This document shows positions 55,432-64,000 of a DNA stretch of 64,000 nucleotides, piece by piece. The DNA is from Noviherbaspirillum aerium (lineage in GTDB: Bacteria > Pseudomonadota > Gammaproteobacteria > Burkholderiales > Burkholderiaceae_D), in assembly GCF_008929045.1 (NCBI RefSeq), contig NZ_VFAH01000001.1, forward strand, positions 62,001-126,000, in the 5' to 3' direction. The number at the start of each line of letters is the position of its first letter. Position 1 is the stretch's first letter. The position numbers and the translations under genes were made by a program. Below the pieces are notes generated by a model. The model worked only from the letters and a program-made list of their open reading frames with translations. It was not told the DNA's origin and searched no databases.

Positions 55432-55552
55432 CGCCCATGAAAAGAGCGGCGGTCGCCTGCACCGCGATGCGGGTTCACAACGCAGTGCCTTCATCCCGGA
55501 ATCCGTCGCAGCGCCAAGCGCCCCCTTTCTTGCGGCGGTCCCGGAACCTGAA

Positions 55553-57151
55553 TCAGCTACCGCGTTGCCTCTTTTCGCATTTGCATTCCATCGTTTCCAA
55601 AACCTTGCCTTCAGGATCGACGGTTTCCAGAATCACGTCGAAACCCCAGAGGCGTGCCACATGCTTCATGACCTCGCCGGTCTGGTTGTTGAGCGGACGG
55701 CGCAGGTACTGGTTATGGCGCAAGGTCAGCGCGCGGTGTCCGTGCGTATCGACCGACCACACCTGGATGTTCGGCTCGCGGTTGCCGAGGTTGTACTGCC
55801 CGGCAAGCTGCTCGCGCAGATAGCGGTAGCCGGCCTCGTCGTGAATCGCGGAGATGGCCAGCTTGTCCTTCTTGTCGTCGTCCAGTACCGAGAAGAAATG
55901 GAAATCGCGGATCACCTTCGGCGACAGGTACTGCGAGATGAAGCTTTCATCCTTGAAGTTGCGCATCGCGAAGTCGAGCGTCTTCTTCCAGTCGCTGCCG
56001 GCAATGTCCGGGAACCAGTAGCGGTCCTCGTCGGTCGGGTTTTCGCAGATGCGGCGGATGTCCTGCATCATCGCAAAGCCCAGCGCATACGGATTGATGC
56101 CGTTGAAATAGCGGCTGGTGACCGGCGGCTGATAGACGACATTGGTATGGCTTTGCAGGAATTCCATCATGAAGCCGTTGCCTACCACGCCTTCGTCGTA
56201 GAGCTGGTTCAGGATGGTGTAATGCCAGAACGTCGCCCAGCCTTCGTTCATCACCTGCGTCTGGCGCTGCGGATAGAAATACTGGGAAATCTTGCGCACG
56301 ATGCGCACGATCTCGCGCTGCCAGGGTTCGAGCAGCGGCGCCGATTTCTCGATGAAGTACAGCAGGTTTTCCTGCGGCTCGGCCGGATAGCGCGACGGCC
56401 CGGCTTCCTGCACCACTTCCTGCTTGCGCGGCACGGTGCGCCACAGGTCGTTCACCTGCGACTGCAGATAACGCTCGCGCTCTTCCTGGCGCTCGCGCTC
56501 TTCCGCCAGCGACAGCTTGGCCGGACGCTTGTAGCGGTCCACGCCGTAGTTCTGCAGCGCATGGCAGGAATCGAGCAGCAGTTCCACCGCCTCGATGCCG
56601 TAGCGCTGCTCGCAGTCGGCGATGTAATTCTTCGCGAACACCATGTAATCGATGATGGCTTCGGCATCGGTCCAGGTGCGGAACAGGTAGTTGTTCTTGA
56701 AGAAGGAATTGTGGCCGTAGGAGGCGTGCGCGATCACCAGCGCCTGCATCATCAGGCTGTTCTCTTCCATCAGGTAGGCGATGCAGGGATTGGAGTTGAT
56801 GACGATTTCATACGCCAGTCCCATCTGCCCGCGCTTGTAGCTCTTCTCGGTCGACAGGAACTGCTTGCCGAACGACCAGTGCGCATAGGACACCGGCATG
56901 CCGACCGATGCATAGGCATCCATCATCTGTTCGGCGGTGATGATCTCCAGCTGGTTCGGATAGGTGTCGAGGCCGAAGCCTTCGGCCACGCGTCGGATTT
57001 CCTCATGGATCTGCTCGATCAGCTCGAACGTCCACTCGGACTGCTCCGGCAGGCGGAAGGGCTTGGCGGCCTTCTTGCGCGAGCCCCTGGCTGCAGCCTT
57101 GCGCGCGGGCTTCCTGATCGTCGGTTCGGTCGCAATGGTCTCGGTAGTCAT
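55553..57151 (-). CDS. spoVR: SpoVR family protein (YcgB)
   Basis: The 532-residue cytoplasmic protein belongs to the SpoVR family (E. coli YcgB), widespread outside spore-formers and of unknown biochemistry. Characteristic segments are ESNSLMMQALVIAHASYGHNSFFKNNY-like (here EENSLMMQALVIAHA, HNSFFKNNYLF), NEGWATFWHYTI and NPYALGFAMM. Residues 1-25 are basic and variable. Its start overlaps the yeaH stop by 4 bases (ATGA), so it is translated with YeaH. In enterobacteria the three genes act together under starvation and stress. An intrinsic terminator follows. Confidence 0.96.
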   Translation of the reverse strand: MTTETIATEPTIRKPARKAAARGSRKKAAKPFRLPEQSEWTFELIEQIHEEIRRVAEGFGLDTYPNQLEIITAEQMMDAYASVGMPVSYAHWSFGKQFLSTEKSYKRGQMGLAYEIVINSNPCIAYLMEENSLMMQALVIAHASYGHNSFFKNNYLFRTWTDAEAIIDYMVFAKNYIADCEQRYGIEAVELLLDSCHALQNYGVDRYKRPAKLSLAEERERQEERERYLQSQVNDLWRTVPRKQEVVQEAGPSRYPAEPQENLLYFIEKSAPLLEPWQREIVRIVRKISQYFYPQRQTQVMNEGWATFWHYTILNQLYDEGVVGNGFMMEFLQSHTNVVYQPPVTSRYFNGINPYALGFAMMQDIRRICENPTDEDRYWFPDIAGSDWKKTLDFAMRNFKDESFISQYLSPKVIRDFHFFSVLDDDKKDKLAISAIHDEAGYRYLREQLAGQYNLGNREPNIQVWSVDTHGHRALTLRHNQYLRRPLNNQTGEVMKHVARLWGFDVILETVDPEGKVLETMECKCEKRQRGS

Positions 57152-58416
57152 TTCGGTTGCTTCTTGAACAGTTCACGGAACACCGGATAGATATCGGCCG
57201 GCGACTCGATTTTCTGCATGGCGAAGTGCGGACAGAGATCGGGGATCTGGGTGTACTCGTGCCACAGATTCTGCGGCTCGCCGTCGGTGATCTCGACGTA
57301 GGCGTAGTACTGCACCAGCGGCATGATCTTGTTGATCAGCAGCTCGCGGCAGGTCACCGAATCGTTGTCCCAGTTGTCGCCGTCGGAGGCTTGCGCGACA
57401 TACACGTTCCAGTCGCTGCTGGCGTAGCGCTCGCGGATCACCTTGTCGAGCAGCACCAGCGCGGACGACACCACGGTGCCGCCGGATTCGCGCGAGTTGA
57501 AGAACTCGTCCTCGGTCACTTCGGTCGCCTGGGTATGGTGGCGGATGAACACGACTTCGATCTTTTCATACGCCCGCTCCAGGAACATGTAGAGCAGGAT
57601 GAAGAAACGCTTGGCCGCATCCTTCTTGGCCTGGTCCATCGAGCCGGAGACGTCCATCACGCAGAACATCACCGCGCTGCTGGACGGCTTCGGCACCTTG
57701 ATGCGGTTGCTGTAGCGCAGGTCGATCGGATCGAGGAAGGGAATCGCATGCAGACGGGTGCGCAGGTGATGGATTTCCTTGCGCAGCGCGAGGATGCGAT
57801 GGTCGTCCTCGAACGCGGTCTTCATCAATGCCTCGAGTTCCTCTTCCGCTTCCTTGAGCCGCTTGCGCGACTTGGCGCCGACGGCGATGCGGCGTCCGAG
57901 CGCGCCGCGCAGCGAGCGCAGCACATGGATGTTGGACGGCGTGCCGGACACGGTATAGCCGGCCCGCTGCTGCTTGAACTCGGTGATGGACTTGAGCTGG
58001 GTCTTGATCAGGTTGGGCAGTTCGAGGTCTTCGAAGAAATAGTTCATGAACTCTTCGCGCGTCAGTTCGAACGCGAAATCGTCTTCGGTGATTTCCTCGC
58101 TGTTGCCCGCCTTGCCCTTGCCGGCGCCACCGCCTCCGCTCTTGGGACGCTGGATCTGGTCGCCCTTCTGGTATTCCTTGTTGCCGGGACGGACAACTTC
58201 CCACACGCCGCCATGCGAATGGCCGAACGAGGGTTCGTTGATGTCCTTGACGGGAATGGATACTTTTTCGCCTTTCTCGATATCTTTGATCGAGCGGCCT
58301 TTGATGGCGCGTGCTACCGCGTCCTTGATCTGGCCCTTGTAACGCCGAAGAAAGCGTTCGCGATTGCCAGCGGACTTGTTCTTGCCTTGCAGACGCCGGT
58401 CGATGAGGTGAGCCAA
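57148..58416 (-). CDS. yeaH: YeaH/YhbH family protein (DUF444)
   Basis: The 422-residue protein has the DUF444 architecture: an N-terminal basic region (NRERFLRRYKGQIKDAVARAI) and a C-terminal von Willebrand A-like domain with MIDAS motif VMDVSGSMDQAKK, which may bind a divalent metal and partners. The start codon is TTG, supported by GGAGG four bases upstream. It lies between prkA and spoVR; the 181-base gap to prkA is larger than usual, whereas it overlaps spoVR. Known homologues (YeaH) interact with the PrkA-type kinase YeaG. Confidence 0.95.
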   Translation of the reverse strand: MAHLIDRRLQGKNKSAGNRERFLRRYKGQIKDAVARAIKGRSIKDIEKGEKVSIPVKDINEPSFGHSHGGVWEVVRPGNKEYQKGDQIQRPKSGGGGAGKGKAGNSEEITEDDFAFELTREEFMNYFFEDLELPNLIKTQLKSITEFKQQRAGYTVSGTPSNIHVLRSLRGALGRRIAVGAKSRKRLKEAEEELEALMKTAFEDDHRILALRKEIHHLRTRLHAIPFLDPIDLRYSNRIKVPKPSSSAVMFCVMDVSGSMDQAKKDAAKRFFILLYMFLERAYEKIEVVFIRHHTQATEVTEDEFFNSRESGGTVVSSALVLLDKVIRERYASSDWNVYVAQASDGDNWDNDSVTCRELLINKIMPLVQYYAYVEITDGEPQNLWHEYTQIPDLCPHFAMQKIESPADIYPVFRELFKKQPK

Positions 58417-58550
58417 GATGCCTCCTGAAACTGGTATGGGCGTTTGTTTCTTATGTCCTTCTCCATTATCGAAAGATTCACGGAAGAAGGATTGGGGTGA
58501 AGAACGGCGACGGCTAGCCGCATCGTGCGGACGCAGGGCGCCGCGCCGCG

Positions 58551-58587
58551 TCCCTCACCCCGGCCTCTCCCGCGCCTGCGGGAGAGG
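58551..58587 (-). repeat. Short CTCTCCC/GGGAGAG palindromic repeat, copy 3
   Basis: CCCTCACCCCGG is followed by CCTCTCCCGC (58564-58573) pairing with GCGGGAGAGG (58578-58587). It lies just 11 bases beyond the prkA stop, between prkA and yeaH. Confidence 0.85.
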
Positions 58588-58597
58588 TTGCAACCGA

Positions 58598-60520
58598 TTA
58601 CGACGACTTGCGAACGCGCAGGTACCACTCGCACAGCAGGCGGACCTGCTTGGCGGTGTAACCCTTGGCGACCATGCGGGCGACGAACTCCTGGTGCTTG
58701 TTGGCGTCGTCGGCGCTGGCCTTGGCGTTGAACGAGATCACCGGCAGCAGTTCCTCGGTGTTCGAGAACATCTTCTTCTCGATCACGGTGCGCAGCTTTT
58801 CATAGCTGGTCCATGCCGGGTTCTTGCCGTTGTTCTGCGCGCGGGCACGCAATACGAAGTTGACGATCTCGTTGCGGAAATCCTTCGGATTGGAAATGCC
58901 CGCGGGCTTCTCGATCTTTTCCAGTTCGTTGTTGAGCGAATCGCGGTCGAAGCTCTCGCCGGTGTCCGGATCGCGGAATTCCTGGTCCTGGATCCAGAAG
59001 TCGGCGAAGGTCACGTAACGGTCGAAGATGTTCTGGCCGTACTCGGAATAGCTCTCCAGGTAAGCGGTCTGGATCTCCTTGCCGATGAATTCGACGTAAC
59101 GCTGCGCCAGGTATTCCTTGATGTAGGACATGTAGCGCTGCTCGACTTCCGGCGCGAACTGCTCGCGCTCGATCTGCTGTTCCAGCACGTACAGCAGGTG
59201 CACCGGATTGGCCGCGACTTCGGTGTTGTCGAAGTTGAAGACCTTGGACAGGATCTTGTAGGCGAAGCGGGTGGACAGGCCGTTCATGCCTTCGTCGACG
59301 CCGGCGTAATCGGTGTACTCCTGGCGCGATTTCGCCTTAGGATCGGTGTCCTTCAGGTTTTCGCCGTCATAGACCTGCATCTTGCTGAAGATGCTGGAGT
59401 TTTCCGGATCCTTGATGCGCGACAGCACCGCGAACTGCGCCATCATCTTCAGGGTGCCGGGGGCGCAGGGCGCCTTCGACAGCGAGGAACTCTGGATCAG
59501 CTTGTCGTAGATCTTGATCTCTTCCGACACGCGCAGGCAGTACGGCACCTTCACGATGTAGATACGGTCGAGGAACGCTTCATTGTTCTTGTTGTTGCGG
59601 AATGCCTTCCACTCGGATTCGTTCGAGTGCGCCAGCACCACGCCGTCGAAGGGAATCGCGCCGAAGCCTTCGGTGCCCTTGTAGTTGCCTTCCTGCGTTG
59701 CGGTCAGCAGCGGATGCAGCACCTTGATCGGGGCCTTGAACATCTCGACGAATTCCATCAGGCCCTGGTTCGACAGGCACAGGCCGCCGGAGTAGCTGTA
59801 GGCGTCCGGATCATCCTGGGAATAATCCTCGAGCTTGCGGATGTCGACCTTGCCGACCAGCGACGAGATGTCCTGGTTGTTTTCATCGCCCGGCTCGGTC
59901 TTGGAAATCGCGACCTGCTTGAGGATCGACGGATAGCGCTTGACCACGCGGAACTGGTTGATGTCGCCGTTGAATTCATGCAGGCGCTTGACTGCCCACG
60001 GGCTGGGGATGGTCTTGAGATAGCGGCGCGGGATGCCGTAATCTTCTTCGAGAATGTCGCCATCCTCGAGTTCATTGAACAGGCCGAGCGGCGATTCATT
60101 GACGGGCGAACCCTTGATCGCATAGAAGGGCACCTGCTCCATCAGCGACTTGAGCTTTTCCGCGATGGAGGATTTGCCGCCGCCGACGGGACCGAGCAGA
60201 TAGAGAACCTGCTTGCGTTCTTCAAGGCCCTGAGCCGCATGACGGAAGTAGGACACCACCTGCTCGATCACCTCTTCCATGCCGTAGAACTCACGGAAGG
60301 CGGGATAGATCTTGATAACCTTGTTGGCGAAGACGCGTGACAGGCGCGAGTCGTGGCGCGTGTCGATCATTTCCGGCTCGCCGATGGCTTCGAGCATGCG
60401 CTCGGCAGCGGTGGCGTAAGCGAGGCGATCTTGCTTGCACAGTTCCAGATATTCCTGCAGGGAGTATTCCTCTTCCCGAGTCCGCTCATACCGTGCTGCG
60501 TAGTTGTCAAAGATTTTCAT
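58598..60520 (-). CDS. prkA: PrkA-type serine protein kinase (YeaG)
   Basis: The 640-residue protein has an AAA-like ATPase module with Walker A LGPVGGGKSS (about residue 105) and a C-terminal PrkA kinase-like region; the N-terminus is MKIFDNYAARYERTREEEYSL. The start ATG is favoured over one ten codons upstream. It phosphorylates proteins under nutrient stress in enterobacteria, and its relatives also show AAA+ protease activity. First gene of the prkA-yeaH-spoVR operon, preceded by a long AT-rich region. Confidence 0.97.
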   Translation of the reverse strand: MKIFDNYAARYERTREEEYSLQEYLELCKQDRLAYATAAERMLEAIGEPEMIDTRHDSRLSRVFANKVIKIYPAFREFYGMEEVIEQVVSYFRHAAQGLEERKQVLYLLGPVGGGKSSIAEKLKSLMEQVPFYAIKGSPVNESPLGLFNELEDGDILEEDYGIPRRYLKTIPSPWAVKRLHEFNGDINQFRVVKRYPSILKQVAISKTEPGDENNQDISSLVGKVDIRKLEDYSQDDPDAYSYSGGLCLSNQGLMEFVEMFKAPIKVLHPLLTATQEGNYKGTEGFGAIPFDGVVLAHSNESEWKAFRNNKNNEAFLDRIYIVKVPYCLRVSEEIKIYDKLIQSSSLSKAPCAPGTLKMMAQFAVLSRIKDPENSSIFSKMQVYDGENLKDTDPKAKSRQEYTDYAGVDEGMNGLSTRFAYKILSKVFNFDNTEVAANPVHLLYVLEQQIEREQFAPEVEQRYMSYIKEYLAQRYVEFIGKEIQTAYLESYSEYGQNIFDRYVTFADFWIQDQEFRDPDTGESFDRDSLNNELEKIEKPAGISNPKDFRNEIVNFVLRARAQNNGKNPAWTSYEKLRTVIEKKMFSNTEELLPVISFNAKASADDANKHQEFVARMVAKGYTAKQVRLLCEWYLRVRKSS

Positions 60521-61246
60521 GGGGGTTCCTTTGATATAAATGCCGGTCACTTTGGGGTCGGATTCAAGACTGAATTTCCACTCCGCAATTTCATACTACG
60601 CCCGATTTTCACTGGTCGCTAGGAAATTTTCGGCTTTTTTTTGTAAGCGCTGACTCTTAAAAAAATGCCTTTTCAAATACTCTTTTCAAACGATTATTTA
60701 TCGCGATATTTTTTGATTTTCCGATTCGATTGCACAAAACTTTTTAACGCAGCCATGGTCACGCAAGGCGATTTTTTGATGAATTTTTAAGATTCAGTTG
60801 AAGACCCGCGCTGCATAAATGCGACAGCCCTGTACACGCATTGCACAGGCTTTGCGCATGCGGGAAGGGCAATCGATGGAATTGGCGGGCAAAGGCGGCG
60901 CAGTTCCCGCCTTGGGCCTGATGGAAAAAGCGCATCATCGAATATGAAGGCGCGATGGCGCTCGATGGCGTTCGTCTTCATGGATTGCCATGCGCATGAA
61001 TGACCGCAATGAATGACCGCATTTCGGCGTGCAGTAATGACAGGCATGACCATGCGCCGGGCAAATGAACGAAGCCGTTTGATCATTCACTGGTGAAGGC
61101 AGACCTGTTTCGTAAGGCGCAGCGCGGGGCGAAGCTTGGAAATGAAGGGGATGGCAAAACCTTCTGCGGCCGATACAGCCGCCCTCACCCCTGCCACTCT
61201 CCCGCCTGCGGGAGAGTGGAATGTATGGAAACGTCAGCTTTTCCCC
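60521..61246. other. Long AT-rich regulatory region of prkA, then 3' region of mnmC
   Basis: These 726 bases contain no supported gene; the reading frames on both strands lack ribosome sites and family features. The part nearest prkA (60580-60790) is strikingly AT-rich (runs such as GGCTTTTTTTTG, TTTTTTGATTTTCC), which fits a stress promoter or H-NS-type binding region. No sigma-54 boxes were found. The right end holds the palindromic repeat at 61182. Confidence 0.5.
61182..61219 (-). repeat. Short CTCTCCC/GGGAGAG palindromic repeat, copy 4
   Basis: CCCTCACCCCTG is followed by CCACTCTCCCGC (61194-61205) pairing with GCGGGAGAGTGG (61208-61219). It lies 28 bases past the mnmC stop. Confidence 0.85.
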
Positions 61247-63154
61247 TTACCCCCGCCGATACGCCTTCAATGCGAACCGCGCGGGATCAAGCACATCAAA
61301 CAGGCTGCGCTCGATCGGCAGAGGCTCGCCCTCCAGCACCGATGCCAGCAGCTCCGCCGCGAACGGCGCCCAGATCAATCCGCGCGAGCCGTATCCCATC
61401 AATCCATACAGGCCCGGATGCCGCGGCACATCGCGCAAGCGGCTGCCGGTGATGGGGAGGTCCGCATCCGGCAGCGCGCCCACGAGCGGCATGCGGTCCG
61501 GCGTCACGCAGCGAAAGCCAACCCGCCCGCGCAGTTCCGCAGCCGGTGCATCGTCAGCCTGGACGGCCGGCAGCAGCTGCGCCAGCCGCCGCAGGTTTTC
61601 CTCCTGGCTGTCACGACGCAGGGCCGTTTCAGCATCGACATCGTAGGTGGCGCCGACCGTGCACAAGCCCTGCACTTCCGGCGTCACGTAACCGTCGCCG
61701 CAGATCACCAGCGGCGGAGCGTTTTCGGAGCCAAGATCCAGGTGGGTGACCTGCCCGCGCACCGCATCGAGCGGCAGGTTCCGCGTCTGGTGCAGCCGAT
61801 GCGCATCAATGCCGCCGGCGACAACCACAACCGGAGCGTTTGCAATTTCTGCGCCAGCCGCATCGCGCACCATCCAGGTGCCATCGCGGCGTTCCAGCGC
61901 GGCAGCGCCCCGGCCGAACAGGCGCACAAGGTTCGGTCCGCAGGCAGCCAGCATGGCTTCGCACAGGCTGGCCGGCGTGACCCAGCCACCCCGGGGAAAC
62001 AGCCATGCTCCCTGCGATGCCGCATTTCCCGTCATCGCGGCCACCTCTTCCGGTTCCACCCAGCGCACGAAATCCCCGGGCAGTCCAAGTTCCTGCAAGG
62101 TGGCCTGCTGCACCCTCGCCTGTTCGCCGTCGCGCGCCAGCTGCAGCACCCCGCACTGGCGGCCGGCGAAGGCGGTGCCGATGCCGCCGAGCCGCGCCCA
62201 CTGGGCGATCGCGAACAGGTAGGCGGCGCGCGCCAGCCGCGAGGCCTGGTTGCCGTCGCGCGACATCATCGGCATGACGATGCCCGCCAGGTTGCCGGAA
62301 GCTTCCTGCGCCGGCCGCGCATGCCGCTCGATCAGCGTGACCTGCCAGCCGCGCGCGGCAAGGCGCTCGCAGGCGGCGCTGCCGGCAATGCCGGCGCCGA
62401 TCACGATGGCGCGGCGGTCCTGCACCGACACGCGCGGCGGCTGTTGCCAGCGAGGTGCGAAACGGCCCACCAGCATCTGCGGCTTGCGGCCGAAACCGGG
62501 CGGACGGTCGCAGAGAAAACCGGCCTGCATCAGCGTCCGCCGCACGTTGCCGGTCACGGTATAGGTGGCCAGCGTGGATTCCGGCGCGGCCAGGCGGTTG
62601 AGACGCGCGAGGATCTGCGGCGACCACATCTCCGGATTCCGGCTGGGCGCGAAGCCGTCGAGGTAGAAGGCATCGGCGGCGGCCTGGATGTCGGGCAGGC
62701 AGTCGGCGATGTCGCCGAACACCAGCGTGAGCACGATGCGTCCCTCATCAAGCATCAGCCGATGGAAACCCGCTACCAGCGGCGGCCAGGCGGCGCACAG
62801 CTGCGCCGACAGCGGCTGCAGCTGCGGCCACAGGGAATGCAGCCGTTCCAGATCGGCGGCGGCGAACGGATGTTTTTCGATGGCCACGTAATGCAGCTGC
62901 GCGGGGCGCTCCCGATCCTCGCGCCAGGCTTGCCAGGTCGCGAGGAAATTCAGGCCAAGCCCGAAGCCGGTTTCGAGGATGGTGAAACCTCGGCGCCCGC
63001 GCCAGCGTTCCGGCAGGCCGTTCCCGCCGAGGAAGACATGGCGAGCCTGCTCCAGGCCGCCCTCGGCGGAATGGTAGATGTCGCCATAGGCATCGGCATA
63101 GGGAATGCCGTCTTGCAGCTTCAGGGTGACGGGAGTCAGGCGATGAGCGGGCAT
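61247..63154 (-). CDS. mnmC: Bifunctional tRNA 5-methylaminomethyl-2-thiouridine biosynthesis protein MnmC
   Basis: The 635-residue fusion completes mnm5s2U34 of tRNAs for Lys, Glu and Gln. The N-terminal MnmD methyltransferase domain (about 1-235) shows ILETGFGLGLNFLATW and YLDGFAPSRNPEMW, the SAM and catalytic sites. The C-terminal FAD-dependent MnmC(o) domain (about 250-635) starts with VIGAGIAGSAACERLAARG and ends with VGFRCVTPDRMPLVGAL and YGSRGLIWAPFAAELLAS. It oxidises the carboxymethyl group away before methylation. The start is MPAHRLTPVTL; no strong ribosome site is visible. It is divergent from the SET gene. Confidence 0.96.
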   Translation of the reverse strand: MPAHRLTPVTLKLQDGIPYADAYGDIYHSAEGGLEQARHVFLGGNGLPERWRGRRGFTILETGFGLGLNFLATWQAWREDRERPAQLHYVAIEKHPFAAADLERLHSLWPQLQPLSAQLCAAWPPLVAGFHRLMLDEGRIVLTLVFGDIADCLPDIQAAADAFYLDGFAPSRNPEMWSPQILARLNRLAAPESTLATYTVTGNVRRTLMQAGFLCDRPPGFGRKPQMLVGRFAPRWQQPPRVSVQDRRAIVIGAGIAGSAACERLAARGWQVTLIERHARPAQEASGNLAGIVMPMMSRDGNQASRLARAAYLFAIAQWARLGGIGTAFAGRQCGVLQLARDGEQARVQQATLQELGLPGDFVRWVEPEEVAAMTGNAASQGAWLFPRGGWVTPASLCEAMLAACGPNLVRLFGRGAAALERRDGTWMVRDAAGAEIANAPVVVVAGGIDAHRLHQTRNLPLDAVRGQVTHLDLGSENAPPLVICGDGYVTPEVQGLCTVGATYDVDAETALRRDSQEENLRRLAQLLPAVQADDAPAAELRGRVGFRCVTPDRMPLVGALPDADLPITGSRLRDVPRHPGLYGLMGYGSRGLIWAPFAAELLASVLEGEPLPIERSLFDVLDPARFALKAYRRG

Positions 63155-63475
63155 GATGAAAAGAGGAGGAAGGACGTTTCATTGTAGCGGCGCACGGGCG
63201 CTCGCTCAAAAATCTGCGCCGCCGCATGCATGATGCGGCACGATTGTTTACACTCGCTGTTTGTCCGTACGGAACAAGCCATCGTCAACGATATTCCGGT
63301 GATGCGAGTTTAAGAAGGCAAGGATGGCGACATCCTGCCGGGACAAGAAAACCGGCGCTGCAAGGCCGAAGCCTTGCGCGCATTGTCGATGCAGTACCGG
63401 CGTGATTTTCGTCCAGCATTTGACCAACAGATTATTCATTCGCACCACCAGGCAGCCATCCACCTTACCGCCCCC
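63155..63475. other. Intergenic region between mnmC and the SET-domain gene
   Basis: No gene seen in 321 bases. It must hold promoters for both divergent genes; none can be placed. In-frame codons upstream of the SET start give a possible N-terminal extension. Confidence 0.4.
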
Positions 63476-63973
63476 ATGAAAACAGCCAGCACCGCCGACA
63501 CCGCAGCAGCAGCCCAACCTTACTATGCCGTGCGCCATTCGAAAATCCATGGCAACGGCGTATTCGCCACCCGCAAGATCCCGGAAGGCACCCGCATCAT
63601 CGAATACCAGGGCAAGCGCATCAGCTGGAAGGAGGCGGTGCGCCGTGAGAACCTGAAGCCGGCCGACAGCTTCCACACCTTCTTCTTCAGCCTGGAGAGC
63701 GGCAGGATCATCGACGGCGGCGACGAGGGCAACGATTCGCGCTGGATCAATCACTCCTGCGAGCCGAACTGCGAGGCGCGCGAAGAGGACGGCAAGGTGT
63801 TCATCTACGCGCTGCGCGACATCAAGCGCGGCGAAGAGCTGTATTACGACTATGGCCTGATCATGGAGCAGCGGCACACGCCGGCGCTGAAGAAGGCGTA
63901 TCAATGCCTGTGCGGCACGCCATCCTGCCGCGGCACCCTGCTGGCACCCAAGCGCAGGAAGAAGGCCGCCTGA
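63476..63973 (+). CDS. SET-domain protein lysine methyltransferase
   Basis: This 165-residue protein contains a complete SET domain: KIHGNGVFATRKIPEGT, DSRWINHSCEPNCEA (the NHSCxPN cofactor motif), GEELYYDYG, and a post-SET zinc cluster CLCGTPSCRGTLL. It would methylate lysine on a protein; in bacteria the targets are mostly unknown. The start at MKTASTADTAAA is uncertain: in-frame ATG codons upstream (from 63389) would add a short tail, and no ribosome site is clear. The C-terminus is Lys/Arg-rich. The gene continues almost to the window end. Confidence 0.88.
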   Translation: MKTASTADTAAAAQPYYAVRHSKIHGNGVFATRKIPEGTRIIEYQGKRISWKEAVRRENLKPADSFHTFFFSLESGRIIDGGDEGNDSRWINHSCEPNCEAREEDGKVFIYALRDIKRGEELYYDYGLIMEQRHTPALKKAYQCLCGTPSCRGTLLAPKRRKKAA

Positions 63974-64000
63974 TCGCCGGAGGCGTTGAGCGCGTCGGAT

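Larger units (their letters stand above)
55110..55552. other. Gene-free region with a strong terminator pair
   Basis: No gene seen in these 443 bases. It contains the terminator of the prkA-yeaH-spoVR operon and a second hairpin (55375-55431), then the AT-richer promoter region of the DUF4142 gene. Confidence 0.5.

Noticed and set aside
60787-61086. 99-codon frame between prkA and mnmC
   Set aside because: No ribosome site, no family, Arg/Cys/Pro-rich composition typical of chance frames.
61136-63187. 683-codon plus-strand frame opposite mnmC
   Set aside because: Antisense shadow of a certain gene.

Overview
This 64 kb window looks like ordinary chromosome of a high-GC betaproteobacterium, most likely Burkholderiales and close to Oxalobacteraceae (Herbaspirillum or Noviherbaspirillum type). 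The evidence is the def-fmt / LysM / dprA-smg-topoisomerase III block, a DUF3717 gene, a DUF4080-type B12 radical SAM gene, a PrkA-YeaH-SpoVR operon and many two-domain c-di-GMP proteins. I found no rRNA, tRNA, CRISPR array, insertion sequence or phage gene. About 50 protein genes are supported.

Layout. 0.2-3.6 kb: a LysR regulator, a class II glutamine amidotransferase and an EAL-HDOD signalling protein. 3.7-7.4 kb: a full-length cobalamin methionine synthase (metH) behind a leader that carries a terminator and a competing hairpin. 7.7-16.1 kb: a cysteine hydrolase, def-fmt, and divergently a LysM protein, dprA, smg and topB. 16.2-17.8 kb: a GFA zinc protein and two small envelope lipoproteins, both with candidate ECF-type promoters. 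17.9-19.9 kb: alkylation repair, with ogt next to an Ada-AlkA fusion. 20.1-26.0 kb: a complete branched-chain-amino-acid-type ABC transporter translationally coupled to an alpha/beta hydrolase. 26.0-33.5 kb: a DUF1304 protein, a PAS/GGDEF/EAL protein, an acyltransferase-like gene, a surface lipoprotein with a TbpB-like C-terminus and an Hpt protein. 33.6-36.9 kb: an MFS transporter, a 47-residue membrane peptide gene, an aminotransferase and a PAP2 phosphatase.

37.3-39.3 kb holds the most unusual gene: a 646-residue serpin-fold protein. It has a canonical inhibitory hinge, an Arg-Ser predicted scissile bond and a 230-residue N-terminal extension with a recent internal duplication. Its base composition is visibly more AT-rich than its neighbours, so it was probably acquired. 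39.4-49.1 kb: a two-component system, an SDR lacking the usual catalytic Tyr/Lys, DUF3717, a radical SAM protein, an acyl-CoA ligase, a beta-class GST and a second GGDEF/EAL protein with a degenerate receiver. 49.1-51.7 kb: cysE and a phosphodiesterase gene lie between two inverted 325-bp repeats, whose long hairpins differ in sequence but keep pairing through compensatory changes. 51.7-60.5 kb: a flavoprotein, two stress-type proteins (DUF2383, DUF4142) and the prkA-yeaH-spoVR operon. 61.2-64 kb: mnmC and a SET-domain protein.

Two dispersed repeat families (the 325-bp element and a short CTCTCCC...GGGAGAG hairpin) occupy the 3' ends of several genes. Apart from the serpin gene, the window shows few signs of recent transfer.
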